Assembly (NCBI GenBank): GCA_035268885.1
Contig: DATFKA010000026.1
Location: 1-64,000 of the forward strand
Direction of reading: 5' to 3'
DNA from: DATFKA01 sp035268885
GTDB lineage: Bacteria > Bacteroidota > Bacteroidia > Chitinophagales > Saprospiraceae
Length of the DNA stretch: 64,000 bases
The position numbers and the translations under genes were made by a program. This document shows positions 1-7,185 of the stretch, one piece after another; within the stretch, counting starts at the first letter, position 1, and every line of letters begins with the position of its first letter. The notes below the pieces were generated by a model. That model was not told the origin of the DNA. It was given only the letters and a program-made list of their open reading frames with translations, and did no database searches.

Positions 1-135
1 TAGATTTTGACCGAGCAGATTTTTTGCCTAATCAAGGCAAAAACTGCGTGTGGTTAACACCAGTAGCAGTTTTTAACGCAGAGTAGGTGAAAAAGATGCC
101 GTCATAAATCATAAAGGTTAATTTTGTGGACTACT
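1..135. other. Non-coding flank with overlapping hairpins
   Basis: No coding frame is supported here. Two inverted repeats are visible: 21-29 pairs with 35-43 (nine bases, five-base loop), and 39-47 pairs with 66-74 (nine bases). They share bases 39-43, so the two stems cannot form together. The segment ends at the left end of the IS630-family element. It may be a terminator or attenuator of a gene beyond the window, or a repeat remnant; the sequence does not decide. Confidence 0.3.
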
Positions 136-166
136 TAAGTAATTCGTAAAATTAAATTTGATAATA
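136..166. repeat. Left terminal inverted repeat of the IS630-family element
   Basis: The reverse complement of 1208-1238 aligns here with mismatches only in a short stretch near the outer end and one internal base. The shared core is TAAAATTAAATTTGA followed by AATA. Confidence 0.7.
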
Positions 167-724
167 AGGTTCACTGAATTGAATATTGAATCGATCTGAG
201 CCAAAAGAGGCCAGTATATTTTTGACAGCTTTTGTAAGCGTTCTCCAGGATTTATAGTCTTTGTGATGAAGCCATTCATATTTCATTTTACGCCATAGTG
301 TCTCAATTCGATTTAAATGAGGCGCATATTTGGGTAAAAAGAAAATAAATAAGCCTTGTTGCTGCCACTGCTCCATTTTGGCTTTCATTTTTTTAGCTCT
401 GTGAATAGGAGCATTATCCAGGATGATAACCGTCGGTTTATCAATTTTTTGGATAAAATGATCCAGGCTCTGGATAATAAAATCAGCATTGGTGCGATCC
501 TCGGTAGGATAGCTAATCAATCGATTATCCGTTCCTAGAAGGCCAAAAATGCTGAGTGTTTTGCCTTTGCGAGGTAACATTCTAACATATTCCCCCTTGG
601 CTTGCCAGCCATAAGGAATATTAGGAACCAGTTGAAAGCCAGCTTCATCTGCAAAAAATAGATCAATATGATCGCATTGATCGAGGTGCCAAAGTATTTC
701 TAGGCGTTCTATTTTTTCAGCCAT
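152..724 (-). CDS. IS630-family transposase, catalytic (DDE) half
   Basis: This frame encodes the RNase H-like DDE domain that cuts and joins the element ends. The acidic triad is visible in order: DEAGF near residue 26, ILDNAPIH near residue 102, and NRIETLW near residue 138, all typical of IS630/Tc1-like enzymes. It lacks a DNA-binding domain of its own, which is encoded by the overlapping upstream frame (709-1206). The two frames overlap by 16 bp at a run of six A residues on the coding strand (712-717). A -1 slip there would join LKK to IERLEIL and give one protein of about 350 residues, the usual IS630 arrangement. The ATG at 724 may therefore not be used. Confidence 0.85.
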   Translation of the reverse strand: MAEKIERLEILWHLDQCDHIDLFFADEAGFQLVPNIPYGWQAKGEYVRMLPRKGKTLSIFGLLGTDNRLISYPTEDRTNADFIIQSLDHFIQKIDKPTVIILDNAPIHRAKKMKAKMEQWQQQGLFIFFLPKYAPHLNRIETLWRKMKYEWLHHKDYKSWRTLTKAVKNILASFGSDRFNIQFSEPYYQI

Positions 725-1206
725 CTGCTGTGGGTCCTGCTTGGATTTGAGGCAGAGGCGAAATCTTCGGTATCGATAACCAGATCTTTTAAAAAATTAC
801 GCATAGTGGAGTCACTTATAGACTGACCTAGTTGAGACTCAATTTCTTGACGTAATTGTTTGGCACTCCGGTTTTCCTTTTTGAGCGCTTGTTTAACCAC
901 TTTTTGATGTTCGGTATTGTCGATGTCTAATTTACGTTTACGGCCTCGGCCTGGACGTATTTTCAAACCTTCAATACCATCTGATTCCCAGCGGTTAAAC
1001 CAAGAGTAAATACTTTGAAGAGAGACTTGAAAAAGATCACGTATCTCAGGGATGGATTTACCTTGATTGCTCAATAGAATGCTGTAGCAACGAAGACGAA
1101 AATCATGGCTAGATCCATATTTATAGCCCTGTTGAAGTTCTTGTTTCTGCTCAGCTGTCAAATTTTCAATATATCGTTTTCTTCGGCTCATTTGCCAAAG
1201 ATACAT
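709..1206 (-). CDS. IS630-family transposase, N-terminal helix-turn-helix half
   Basis: The 165-residue product carries a winged or helix-turn-helix DNA-binding region (about residues 30-90, with QGKSIPEIRDLFQVS followed by IYSWFNRW), then a basic GRGRKRKL linker and a second HTH-like segment (ENRSAKQLRQEI). This is the end-recognition part of IS630 transposases. It ends at a TAG directly after CTG AAA AAA, a good slippery site for -1 frameshifting into the DDE frame. Translation may start at 1206 or at the internal methionine at 1191 (MSRRKRY). The frame begins just inside the right inverted repeat. Confidence 0.82.
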   Translation of the reverse strand: MYLWQMSRRKRYIENLTAEQKQELQQGYKYGSSHDFRLRCYSILLSNQGKSIPEIRDLFQVSLQSIYSWFNRWESDGIEGLKIRPGRGRKRKLDIDNTEHQKVVKQALKKENRSAKQLRQEIESQLGQSISDSTMRNFLKDLVIDTEDFASASNPSRTHSRWLKK

Positions 1207-1207
1207 T

Positions 1208-1238
1208 TATTCTCAAATTTAATTTTATTATCTACTTA
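1208..1238. repeat. Right terminal inverted repeat of the IS630-family element
   Basis: Reverse-complementary to 136-166. It ends in a TA that would be the target-site duplication, 13 bp before the ATG of the brnT-like gene at 1252. Confidence 0.7.
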
Positions 1239-1251
1239 TTAAACAACTTCA

Positions 1252-1575
1252 ATGCCAAAATTCGACTGGGATCCTACAAAATCTAATCCTAATAAAACTA
1301 AGCATGGAATTGATTTCGACCAGGCGAAGGAGGTATTTGAAGACCCAAACGCCATCGTAGATCAGGCGAAAAAGGTAAAGGGAGAAGAGCGATTCTTAGC
1401 TATTGGCAAAACGCTGAAACTTTTTCTTATTTCTGTAGTGTTCACTATAAGAAATGCGTCCATTCGAATTATTTCAGCAAGACAGGCTAGAAAAAAAGAA
1501 ATAAAAGCTTATCTGACTCATTCTCTAAATAACGCTACCAATGACCAAACAGATGAAAACGAAAGAAGTGATTGA
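1252..1575 (+). CDS. brnT: BrnT-family ribonuclease toxin
   Basis: The 107-residue protein matches the BrnT toxin pattern along its length: an FDWDPTKSNPNKTKHGIDF N-terminus, VFEDPNA, a GEERFLAIGK strand, and a C-terminal RIISARQARKKEI. BrnT toxins are RelE-fold ribonucleases that stop translation and are neutralised by an antitoxin encoded just downstream. Here the next gene overlaps by 35 bp. The IS630-family element ends 13 bp upstream of the start codon, so the native promoter has probably been cut off and any transcription may start within the insertion sequence. The last dozen residues are polar and lie in the overlap with the partner gene. Confidence 0.85.
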   Translation: MPKFDWDPTKSNPNKTKHGIDFDQAKEVFEDPNAIVDQAKKVKGEERFLAIGKTLKLFLISVVFTIRNASIRIISARQARKKEIKAYLTHSLNNATNDQTDENERSD

Positions 1576-1975
1576 ATTAATCCAGGCAGGAGGTACTGTA
1601 AAAGATGTTGTTTTATCAGATTTAGAGAGCCAAATTCTTGGGTTTAGAGATGCGCTATTACTGGCAGAAAATGGCTACGCCGTACCCATTGGTAACATTA
1701 AATACGATGACACAGAAGTAGCCTATGATTCAGTACACGATGAAACCGAATGGACAGAAAAATACCAAAACCTACAATCCTTTCTCCATACAAAAGGGCT
1801 GGCAGCCGAATCAGCTAAGGACTATCACCCAGAAAAAATTGCGGTCGAAATCACTTCTGATAGTTTAGAAATGAAAGACTGGTTACAAAAAAATACAGAG
1901 AAGCTGGAGCATCTCGTCAATAAATTAGTCCGTGACTTATATAGTACGGAACAGCTTTTGAAGACTAAGGATTAA
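1541..1975 (+). CDS. Putative antitoxin partner of BrnT, not BrnA-like
   Basis: The 144-residue product overlaps the brnT gene by 35 bp, the usual coupling in toxin-antitoxin operons, so an antitoxin role is inferred from position. The sequence does not resemble BrnA, which is a short ribbon-helix-helix protein. It has an N-terminal segment (KEVIELIQAGGTVKDVVLSDL), a GNIKYDD strand near residue 50, and a charged helical C-terminus. I do not recognise the family. Translation may begin at 1541 or at the second methionine at 1553, which starts MKTKEVIELI. The gene could instead be an unrelated neighbour. Confidence 0.6.
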   Translation: MTKQMKTKEVIELIQAGGTVKDVVLSDLESQILGFRDALLLAENGYAVPIGNIKYDDTEVAYDSVHDETEWTEKYQNLQSFLHTKGLAAESAKDYHPEKIAVEITSDSLEMKDWLQKNTEKLEHLVNKLVRDLYSTEQLLKTKD

Positions 1976-2125
1976 TCAACTAGCAAAAGCCCCAGTTGCC
2001 CTACGCCCTGGTAGCGGGTGGGATTACGGCTTTGATTTATTTGATAATTGGTGTAATGTAATCCTAAATTCAACCAATACGTACTATAGTAGGTAGCCAG
2101 TAATCTTATGCATTTAAAGGGTGTT
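1972..2125 (-). pseudogene. Possible 3' remnant of an outer-membrane protein gene
   Basis: About 50 codons are open on the minus strand between two stops, ending at a TAA at 1972-1974. The conceptual peptide contains STYWLNLGLHYTNYQ and ends in GQLGLLLVD, with the alternating polarity of terminal beta strands. No start codon or upstream domain exists because the HNH gene overlaps it. It includes a copy of the 19-bp sequence also found at the 3' end of the DUF5916 gene. The segment may be chance open frame. Confidence 0.3.
2066..2084. repeat. 19-bp direct repeat, copy 1
   Basis: Reads AAATTCAACCAATACGTAC, identical to 2982-3000. The two copies bracket the HNH/RHH-like gene pair; the second lies inside the last codons of the DUF5916 gene. 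Confidence 0.7.
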
Positions 2126-2519
2126 TACCATATTGCCTCAACACGATACGCAAATTTACTACTCCTACTCTGTTCAGCTTTAAGCGCTCGACTGTTGCTC
2201 TACCTTTCGGAGTCGTTCCTACGATAATAGAATAATTTTGAGTCCAGATAAAATGATCATCCCAATTATCCTCTCTTGGGTGATAAAGTTTCACCTCTAC
2301 TCCGGTAACCGGATCTATACCTAAGGTAGCAGTGTACTTATGATTATTACACCCCTGGCAAGAAAAGGCTAAATTGGAAAGTTCATCTTTACCATCCCTG
2401 GAAATAGGAATAATGTGTTCTACCACAAAAGGATCCGGCGAGAAAGCCGCCTGACAAAGACAATATTCACAGCAAGCCTGTGCTCTATCTTCCACAAATT
2501 GTTTGTGCTCCTTTTTCAT
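2106..2519 (-). CDS. HNH endonuclease
   Basis: The 137-residue protein is an HNH nuclease. It shows the zinc cysteines CEYC near residue 17, the catalytic VEHIIP segment, and the second half LSNLAFSCQGCNNHK with its cysteine pair and final histidine. A stretch reading DPVTGVEVKLYHPR follows, then a C-terminal VERLKLNRVGVVNLR helix; both are characteristic of a family common in cyanobacteria. The gene starts 1 bp after the end of the gene at 2521, so the two are surely co-transcribed. The target is unknown. It may be the nuclease of a selfish or defence unit, since it lies between two 19-bp repeats. Confidence 0.85.
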   Translation of the reverse strand: MKKEHKQFVEDRAQACCEYCLCQAAFSPDPFVVEHIIPISRDGKDELSNLAFSCQGCNNHKYTATLGIDPVTGVEVKLYHPREDNWDDHFIWTQNYSIIVGTTPKGRATVERLKLNRVGVVNLRIVLRQYGKHPLNA

Positions 2520-2520
2520 A

Positions 2521-2913
2521 TCATTGCAGGCCCAGATCTGCCATGAGTTGCTCAGGAGAAATCGATTTGTACCTGGCTAATTCAAAGATATAAGGAAGCC
2601 TTTCGGCATTGCGTCTTTCGATTTCGTCAGAAAGTTGTAGAAGCTCTTCATGCTCCGCTTCACTGAGCGATTCTTTATCTCTGGATTCGATCAATGTGTA
2701 ATAGCGCTCCCATTTTTCAGAAGAGATCCCCAGATTAACCTGTTGCAAAAGGAATTCTTCCCGGGACATCTCATCTTCTTTGACTACTTCTTTTTGAAGT
2801 AAATCCAGGATATATTCGTCCAGGGTCTTACCAATTTGTTCTGCTTTTTCCCGCAGTCTTCTCACCATTGGTGGATCCAAGTCAATATTAATGGACATAG
2901 TATTACTTTTCAT
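2521..2913 (-). CDS. RHH-like small protein paired with the HNH endonuclease
   Basis: The N-terminus (SINIDLDPPMVRRLREKA, then a TLDEYILDLLQ helix) resembles a ribbon-helix-helix DNA-binding fold. The C-terminal half (residues about 55-125) is helical and charged, with SEAEHEELLQLSDEIE and a final ISPEQLMADLGLQ. From memory, proteins with this second half sit directly before HNH genes of the same type in cyanobacteria, which suggests a conserved two-gene unit in which this member regulates or restrains the nuclease. I chose the ATG at 2913 (MKSNTMSIN); 2898 is an equally good start, and the longer frame to 2952 adds an unlikely leader. Confidence 0.65.
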   Translation of the reverse strand: MKSNTMSINIDLDPPMVRRLREKAEQIGKTLDEYILDLLQKEVVKEDEMSREEFLLQQVNLGISSEKWERYYTLIESRDKESLSEAEHEELLQLSDEIERRNAERLPYIFELARYKSISPEQLMADLGLQ

Positions 2914-2977
2914 TCTAAATAAAAATAAGAAAGATCGAGATACGCTGCCCATATTTTTCAGGAAACAGTATGCCTAA

Positions 2978-5188
2978 TTACAAATTCAACCAATACGTAC
3001 ACTTCAGCACTAGCGCGCGTGATTTGGAAGAAAAGCTATCCGGAAAATAATTATCCGTATACACCACAAAGAGATCTGAAACCGGGCGGAAGCGCCACTG
3101 CAGACGTGAATTCACGTTGATATTCTCGATCTGATTGTTGTACTGGATAAAGGTCGTCCAGAACAGATTCCGCGTAAAGGTAATATCAAAGCGAGGTCCA
3201 ATCAGCATCAGATTGGCATCGTTGTAGGGCTCCGGCAAACGAATGCGGTTCAGGCTGAAATCCAGCGAGATGGAACCGTAAGGCTGCAGACGATAATTGA
3301 TGCTACCGTCCAGGTTCAGACGCGTGCCATTGAAGTATCCCCCGCTGCGGGTACTCAAATCAAAAGATAACAAGCGCCGCCGATCCGAATTGTAGCGAGC
3401 AATGATTAAATTATAGGCGTAATCGGTCTCTGCCGCTAACTCCACCCCATCGGTCCGGGTAGGATCAAAAGAGTTAAATAAGAAAACGTATTCCCGCCGT
3501 AGGCGAAAACTCAGCCGCGAAGTATTCTGAAAATTAAATTCGTACAAAAGGTTGATATCCCAGTCAGTGGTACCGTAGCGCTCGTTACCCAGTACATCAA
3601 AATCAAAACCAGGACCGTGGTTATTAATCGGCCCGGATTTGGGATACCATCGATGTTCGATGGTCGTGGCGATTCGCTGGTATCCAACCCGGCGAGCAAA
3701 GCCCGTCTCAGGATTATAATTCTCTCCAATGGATTGCGCGATAATTCTTCCCTGCCAGCGCAGGGTATTGTAATTGAGGCGAGCAGCCGCAGCGTAGCTT
3801 TTGTCGGGCTGACCCTCTTGGAGGGACTGGTGGTAGAAGACCTTACCCGTCCAGGTATCATCGGCCGAAGCCAGGTTGTAATCTAGCCCTACTACCCGGT
3901 TGTAATCGTAAACTTGCCCTGTGGTATCACTGATCATCGGATCCTCGAAAGGCTGCTTATTCACGAAGATCATCCCTACGTTGGAGCGACTGAACACCTT
4001 GCGTTGTACGGCCGCTACCGTGTAATTGGTGGTCGGGTTATTGATACTCAAATCTCGGGCCGATTGCATGCTCAGCAGGCCTACCCGCCAGTCGTCGTTT
4101 AGTTTCCCGCTCAGGCGGGCACCCCCATAAATCGGATTCTGCACATTTTGTCCCGTCTCTTCATCTCTGGCGACCCCAATCCTACGGGAAAAGAAGGGTC
4201 GCATACGGTCGACCCCAAAATCCGCAAAGAGATCTGCATTCTCCAGGAAGAATTGCCGGCGCTCCGGAAAGAAGATCTCAAAGCGATCCAGATTGGTCAC
4301 CTGCTGATCGACCTCTACCTGCGAAAAATCCGGATTAACCGTCAAATCCAGGTTCAGTGCCGGGCCAACCGCAATTTTAGCATCCCCACCGAAGTCCAGA
4401 CCGCGATTAGGTTCGGTTCCTTCCAGATAATCCTGGCTGGCCCGCGTAAGGGCATAGGGGATTAAGGCCACATTTGCCCCGGGCTTCTGCAAAGGTTTAT
4501 CCCAGATCAGCTCGCCAATGTAAGCCAGCGAAATAATCCGGTAATTACGCGGAATAGGCGTCCAGGAAGAGCGCTCACCATCTTCACTATCAATGCGATA
4601 AAAGTTGATATTCCAGCGATCGGAGCCTTCCTTAAACCGCAGTGTCTTGAAGGGAATGGCCATCTCGGCTACCCAATAGTCGCCGTATTGCTGCGCTTCG
4701 GCATACCACTTATTATCCCAACTCAAGGAAAGATCGCCACCATTCGAACCGCCATTGGCAATCAGCCCTTCGCGCTGTACGCCAAAGGGATTCACCCCAA
4801 ACTGAAAAGCATTCGTATTATCCTGAAAGGGGTCCAGAATCACGGTGATCCCATCGTTCGCTTCACCGCGATAATCGCGCCGCAGGGAAGGTGTAACGTA
4901 TACTTCTCGCTGTGGGTCTTTATTATACATTTTTGCCCCCACGTATAAGAATTGCCCGTCGTAAGCCAGGCGCACCTCCGTTTGGCTTTCTGCTCTTGAG
5001 GTATCAAAAGGGAAATACTGCATAAAGTCACCCGCCACCTCAGTCATTTCCCAGGCAGCATCGTCCAGTCGTCCGTCAATGATTATCGGCTGATCCGTGC
5101 GGGTAATGCGTAAAGAGGGCGTTTCTTGTGCCGAGATCAGACAGGGCCATACCAGTAGACTTAAAAAAAGGTATACGTTCCGGTTCAT
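2978..5188 (-). CDS. DUF5916 outer-membrane protein with CBM9-like N-terminus
   Basis: The 736-residue protein begins with a signal peptide (MNRNVYLFLSLLVWPCLISA), so I start it at 5188 rather than 41 codons upstream. Residues about 25-220 form a CBM9-like domain (IIIDGRLDDAAWE, FLYVGAKMYN, WYAEAQQYGDYWVAEMAIPF), followed by the DUF5916 region with the hallmark DLTVNPDFSQVEVD and FPERRQFFLEN. The rest is a beta barrel of alternating aromatic strands ending in YWLNL. Such proteins are common in Bacteroidota outer membranes and are often near peptidase or sulfatase genes; their role is unknown, with binding or transport of a carbohydrate or peptide ligand suspected. It is transcribed away from the sulfatase at 5610. 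Confidence 0.85.
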   Translation of the reverse strand: MNRNVYLFLSLLVWPCLISAQETPSLRITRTDQPIIIDGRLDDAAWEMTEVAGDFMQYFPFDTSRAESQTEVRLAYDGQFLYVGAKMYNKDPQREVYVTPSLRRDYRGEANDGITVILDPFQDNTNAFQFGVNPFGVQREGLIANGGSNGGDLSLSWDNKWYAEAQQYGDYWVAEMAIPFKTLRFKEGSDRWNINFYRIDSEDGERSSWTPIPRNYRIISLAYIGELIWDKPLQKPGANVALIPYALTRASQDYLEGTEPNRGLDFGGDAKIAVGPALNLDLTVNPDFSQVEVDQQVTNLDRFEIFFPERRQFFLENADLFADFGVDRMRPFFSRRIGVARDEETGQNVQNPIYGGARLSGKLNDDWRVGLLSMQSARDLSINNPTTNYTVAAVQRKVFSRSNVGMIFVNKQPFEDPMISDTTGQVYDYNRVVGLDYNLASADDTWTGKVFYHQSLQEGQPDKSYAAAARLNYNTLRWQGRIIAQSIGENYNPETGFARRVGYQRIATTIEHRWYPKSGPINNHGPGFDFDVLGNERYGTTDWDINLLYEFNFQNTSRLSFRLRREYVFLFNSFDPTRTDGVELAAETDYAYNLIIARYNSDRRRLLSFDLSTRSGGYFNGTRLNLDGSINYRLQPYGSISLDFSLNRIRLPEPYNDANLMLIGPRFDITFTRNLFWTTFIQYNNQIENINVNSRLQWRFRPVSDLFVVYTDNYFPDSFSSKSRALVLKCTYWLNL
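2982..3000. repeat. 19-bp direct repeat, copy 2
   Basis: Identical to 2066-2084. It lies in the 3' end of the DUF5916 gene and encodes the reverse complement of TYWLN plus flanking bases. Confidence 0.7.
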
Positions 5189-5373
5189 AGTTGTGTTTTC
5201 TTCCTGACTAGCTTTTGCAAAAAGTTTGGAAGGCAAAATTAATGAAATATGCCTGCTCCCGGATGACCGTCTGTCGACGCCAGGCCGCCACTGGCAGACT
5301 AAAGCCAACACTGAAAGCTAAAATCTGTGAATAAATGGCTATTTTCCCATAAGTGTTTAACCAGTATAAATAT

Positions 5374-5556
5374 ATGCTTATGCGCTTCGGTTTTATTTCC
5401 TTATTGAGCCTGGCAACAAGTTTCAGCCCGCTACTGGCCCAGGGACTACAGCTTGACCAATGGTAATGCCATGATCGACCAGGACATCATTGATTAGGCC
5501 GAGCAGCAGGTTATCAATCCGGATGAAAAAACGCCTTCTCGAACGTAGACAGTCGG
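5374..5556 (+). pseudogene. Decayed gene for a secreted protein
   Basis: An ATG at 5374 opens a 30-codon frame that reads as a good signal peptide (MLMRFGFISLLSLATSFSP, then LLAQ, a cleavage site) and stops at a TAA at 5464-5466 after nine mature residues. The following bases in another frame give short coding-like pieces (AMIDQDIID, then a stop, then EQQVINPDEKTP) ending near 5556. This looks like a secreted-protein gene broken by stops and small indels. No family can be assigned. The rest of the gap 5189-5609 holds nothing I can name beyond AT-rich promoter-like sequence. Confidence 0.5.
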
Positions 5557-5609
5557 CACCCAGCAAAAATGAACGAAACTCCAATTTCAATTAACCATTA
5601 CCAAAGCTT

Positions 5610-7163
5610 ATGAAACCACTCTTATCTTTAACTATCTGCTTCTTGCTTTTGGGCTGCCAAGGCCCAAAAGCTGGCAACGAGGGCCCCAATATCATCGTCG
5701 TCATGACCGATGACCTGGGCTACGGTGATATCTCCCTTTTTTACGAAAGTAACCGCATCCCCACCCCGAATATTGACCGCATTGGTCAGGAAGGCCTGTA
5801 CTTTACCGATGCCCATACGCCTTCCGCCGTCTGTACGCCTACCCGCTACGGTTTGCTAACCGGACGGTATAATTGGCGCAGCCGACTCAAAAACGGGGTA
5901 CTCACGGGAAAATCTAAAGCGCTGATTCCACCCGACCGTAGCACCCTGGGCTCCATACTGCAAAAGCAGGGCTACCATACGGCCTTCATTGGCAAATGGC
6001 ACCTCGGCTGGGACTGGGCCAAGAAGACAGCACCCGACACGACTGGGTCTGGCTGGGATGCGGGTGACTTTGCCTTTATTGACTTCGCACAGCCCATCCA
6101 AAATGGTCCCGAAACGCTGGGCTTTGATTATAGCTACGGCCATTCCGGCTCCTTGGATATGGCACCTTACATCTATGTGGAGAATGGTCACCCCACCGCT
6201 ATTCCCGATACCAGCACCGTCAACACGGGCAAATATTCTTGGTGGCGGGAAGGGCCTACCGCTCCTGACTTTGTGCACGAGGATGTCACCCCTAATTTCT
6301 TCCGCCGCTCCATTGACTATGTCAAGCAGCGAGCCAATGAAGAAAAACCATTCTTTTTATACCTGGCGTTACCTTCTCCCCACACCCCGATTTTACCCAC
6401 CGAAGAATGGCGAGATAAGAGCGGTCTTAATCCCTACGGTGATTTTATGCTGATGATCGACGATTACATGGGCCAACTATTGCGTACTTTGGATGAGCAT
6501 GCGCTAAGGGAGAACACCCTAATTATTTTCACCAGTGATAACGGCTGCTCCCCGGCCGCAAAGATCGACGAGCTGGAAGCCGCCGGGCACAAACCCAACG
6601 GAGACTGGCGCGGACACAAAGCCGATATTTTTGAAGGGGGGCATCGGGTGCCTTTCCTGATGCGTTGGCCGCAAAAAATCGAAGCCGGACAGCGCTCCGA
6701 CCAGACCATCTGCCTAACGGATTTGATGGCTACCTTTGCCGAACTCAATGATTATGAACTAAAAGACAACGAAGGGGAAGACAGCTACAGCCTATTGCCC
6801 ATTTTAGAGAACGCCGATTCAGCGCCGATTCGCGAAGCCACCGTTCACCATTCCATTAACGGAAGTTTTGCGATCCGGCAGGGAGACTGGAAGCTTATCC
6901 TCTGCCCGGGATCGGGTGGCTGGAGTTTCCCCCGGCCTAATAATACCGCAGCCCTGGATAGCCTGCCCCCCGTACAACTCTACCATCTGGCTAGCGATCC
7001 GGCAGAAAGCAGTAATTTGGCCCTGGAGCAACCCGAAAAAGTCAATACTTTAACCACCTTACTAAGCCAATACATTGCGCAGGGACGTAGCACCCCCGGG
7101 ACTCCACAGGAAAACGACCCCATTGATTTTGAGTGGAAGCAGATTGCCTTTACAAAAAAATAA
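5610..7163 (+). CDS. Sulfatase (arylsulfatase A type), lipoprotein
   Basis: The 517-residue enzyme hydrolyses sulfate esters, probably from a sulfated polysaccharide. A lipobox (LLLGC, residues 12-16) anchors it to a membrane. Catalytic features are in place: metal-binding DD at 34-35, the formylglycine motif CTPTR with Cys75, KWH at 129-131, and FTSDNG with D310 and N311. Cys75 needs conversion by a formylglycine-generating enzyme not seen in this window. The tricorn gene follows after 22 bp, so the two may form an operon. The substrate cannot be read from sequence; a second, only distantly similar sulfatase lies at 32734. Confidence 0.92.
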   Translation: MKPLLSLTICFLLLGCQGPKAGNEGPNIIVVMTDDLGYGDISLFYESNRIPTPNIDRIGQEGLYFTDAHTPSAVCTPTRYGLLTGRYNWRSRLKNGVLTGKSKALIPPDRSTLGSILQKQGYHTAFIGKWHLGWDWAKKTAPDTTGSGWDAGDFAFIDFAQPIQNGPETLGFDYSYGHSGSLDMAPYIYVENGHPTAIPDTSTVNTGKYSWWREGPTAPDFVHEDVTPNFFRRSIDYVKQRANEEKPFFLYLALPSPHTPILPTEEWRDKSGLNPYGDFMLMIDDYMGQLLRTLDEHALRENTLIIFTSDNGCSPAAKIDELEAAGHKPNGDWRGHKADIFEGGHRVPFLMRWPQKIEAGQRSDQTICLTDLMATFAELNDYELKDNEGEDSYSLLPILENADSAPIREATVHHSINGSFAIRQGDWKLILCPGSGGWSFPRPNNTAALDSLPPVQLYHLASDPAESSNLALEQPEKVNTLTTLLSQYIAQGRSTPGTPQENDPIDFEWKQIAFTKK

Positions 7164-7185
7164 AACCATTTAATACCAACACCAT

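Larger units (their letters stand above)
138..1236 (-). mobile_element. IS630-family insertion sequence, about 1.1 kb
   Basis: Two overlapping transposase frames on the minus strand fill the element, and imperfect terminal inverted repeats of about 31 bp bound it (136-166 and 1208-1238, sharing the core TAAAATTAAATTTGA). IS630 elements insert at TA and duplicate it. A TA is present at both edges (136-137 and 1237-1238), which sets the ends given here. The size fits the family. Both frames are open and the catalytic acidic residues are present, so the copy looks recent and possibly active. It ends 13-15 bp before the brnT start codon. Confidence 0.85.

Noticed and set aside
5189..5311. Longer N-terminus of the DUF5916 protein
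   Set aside because: The internal methionine at 5188 begins a proper signal peptide, while the upstream extension is arginine- and serine-rich and unlike any leader.
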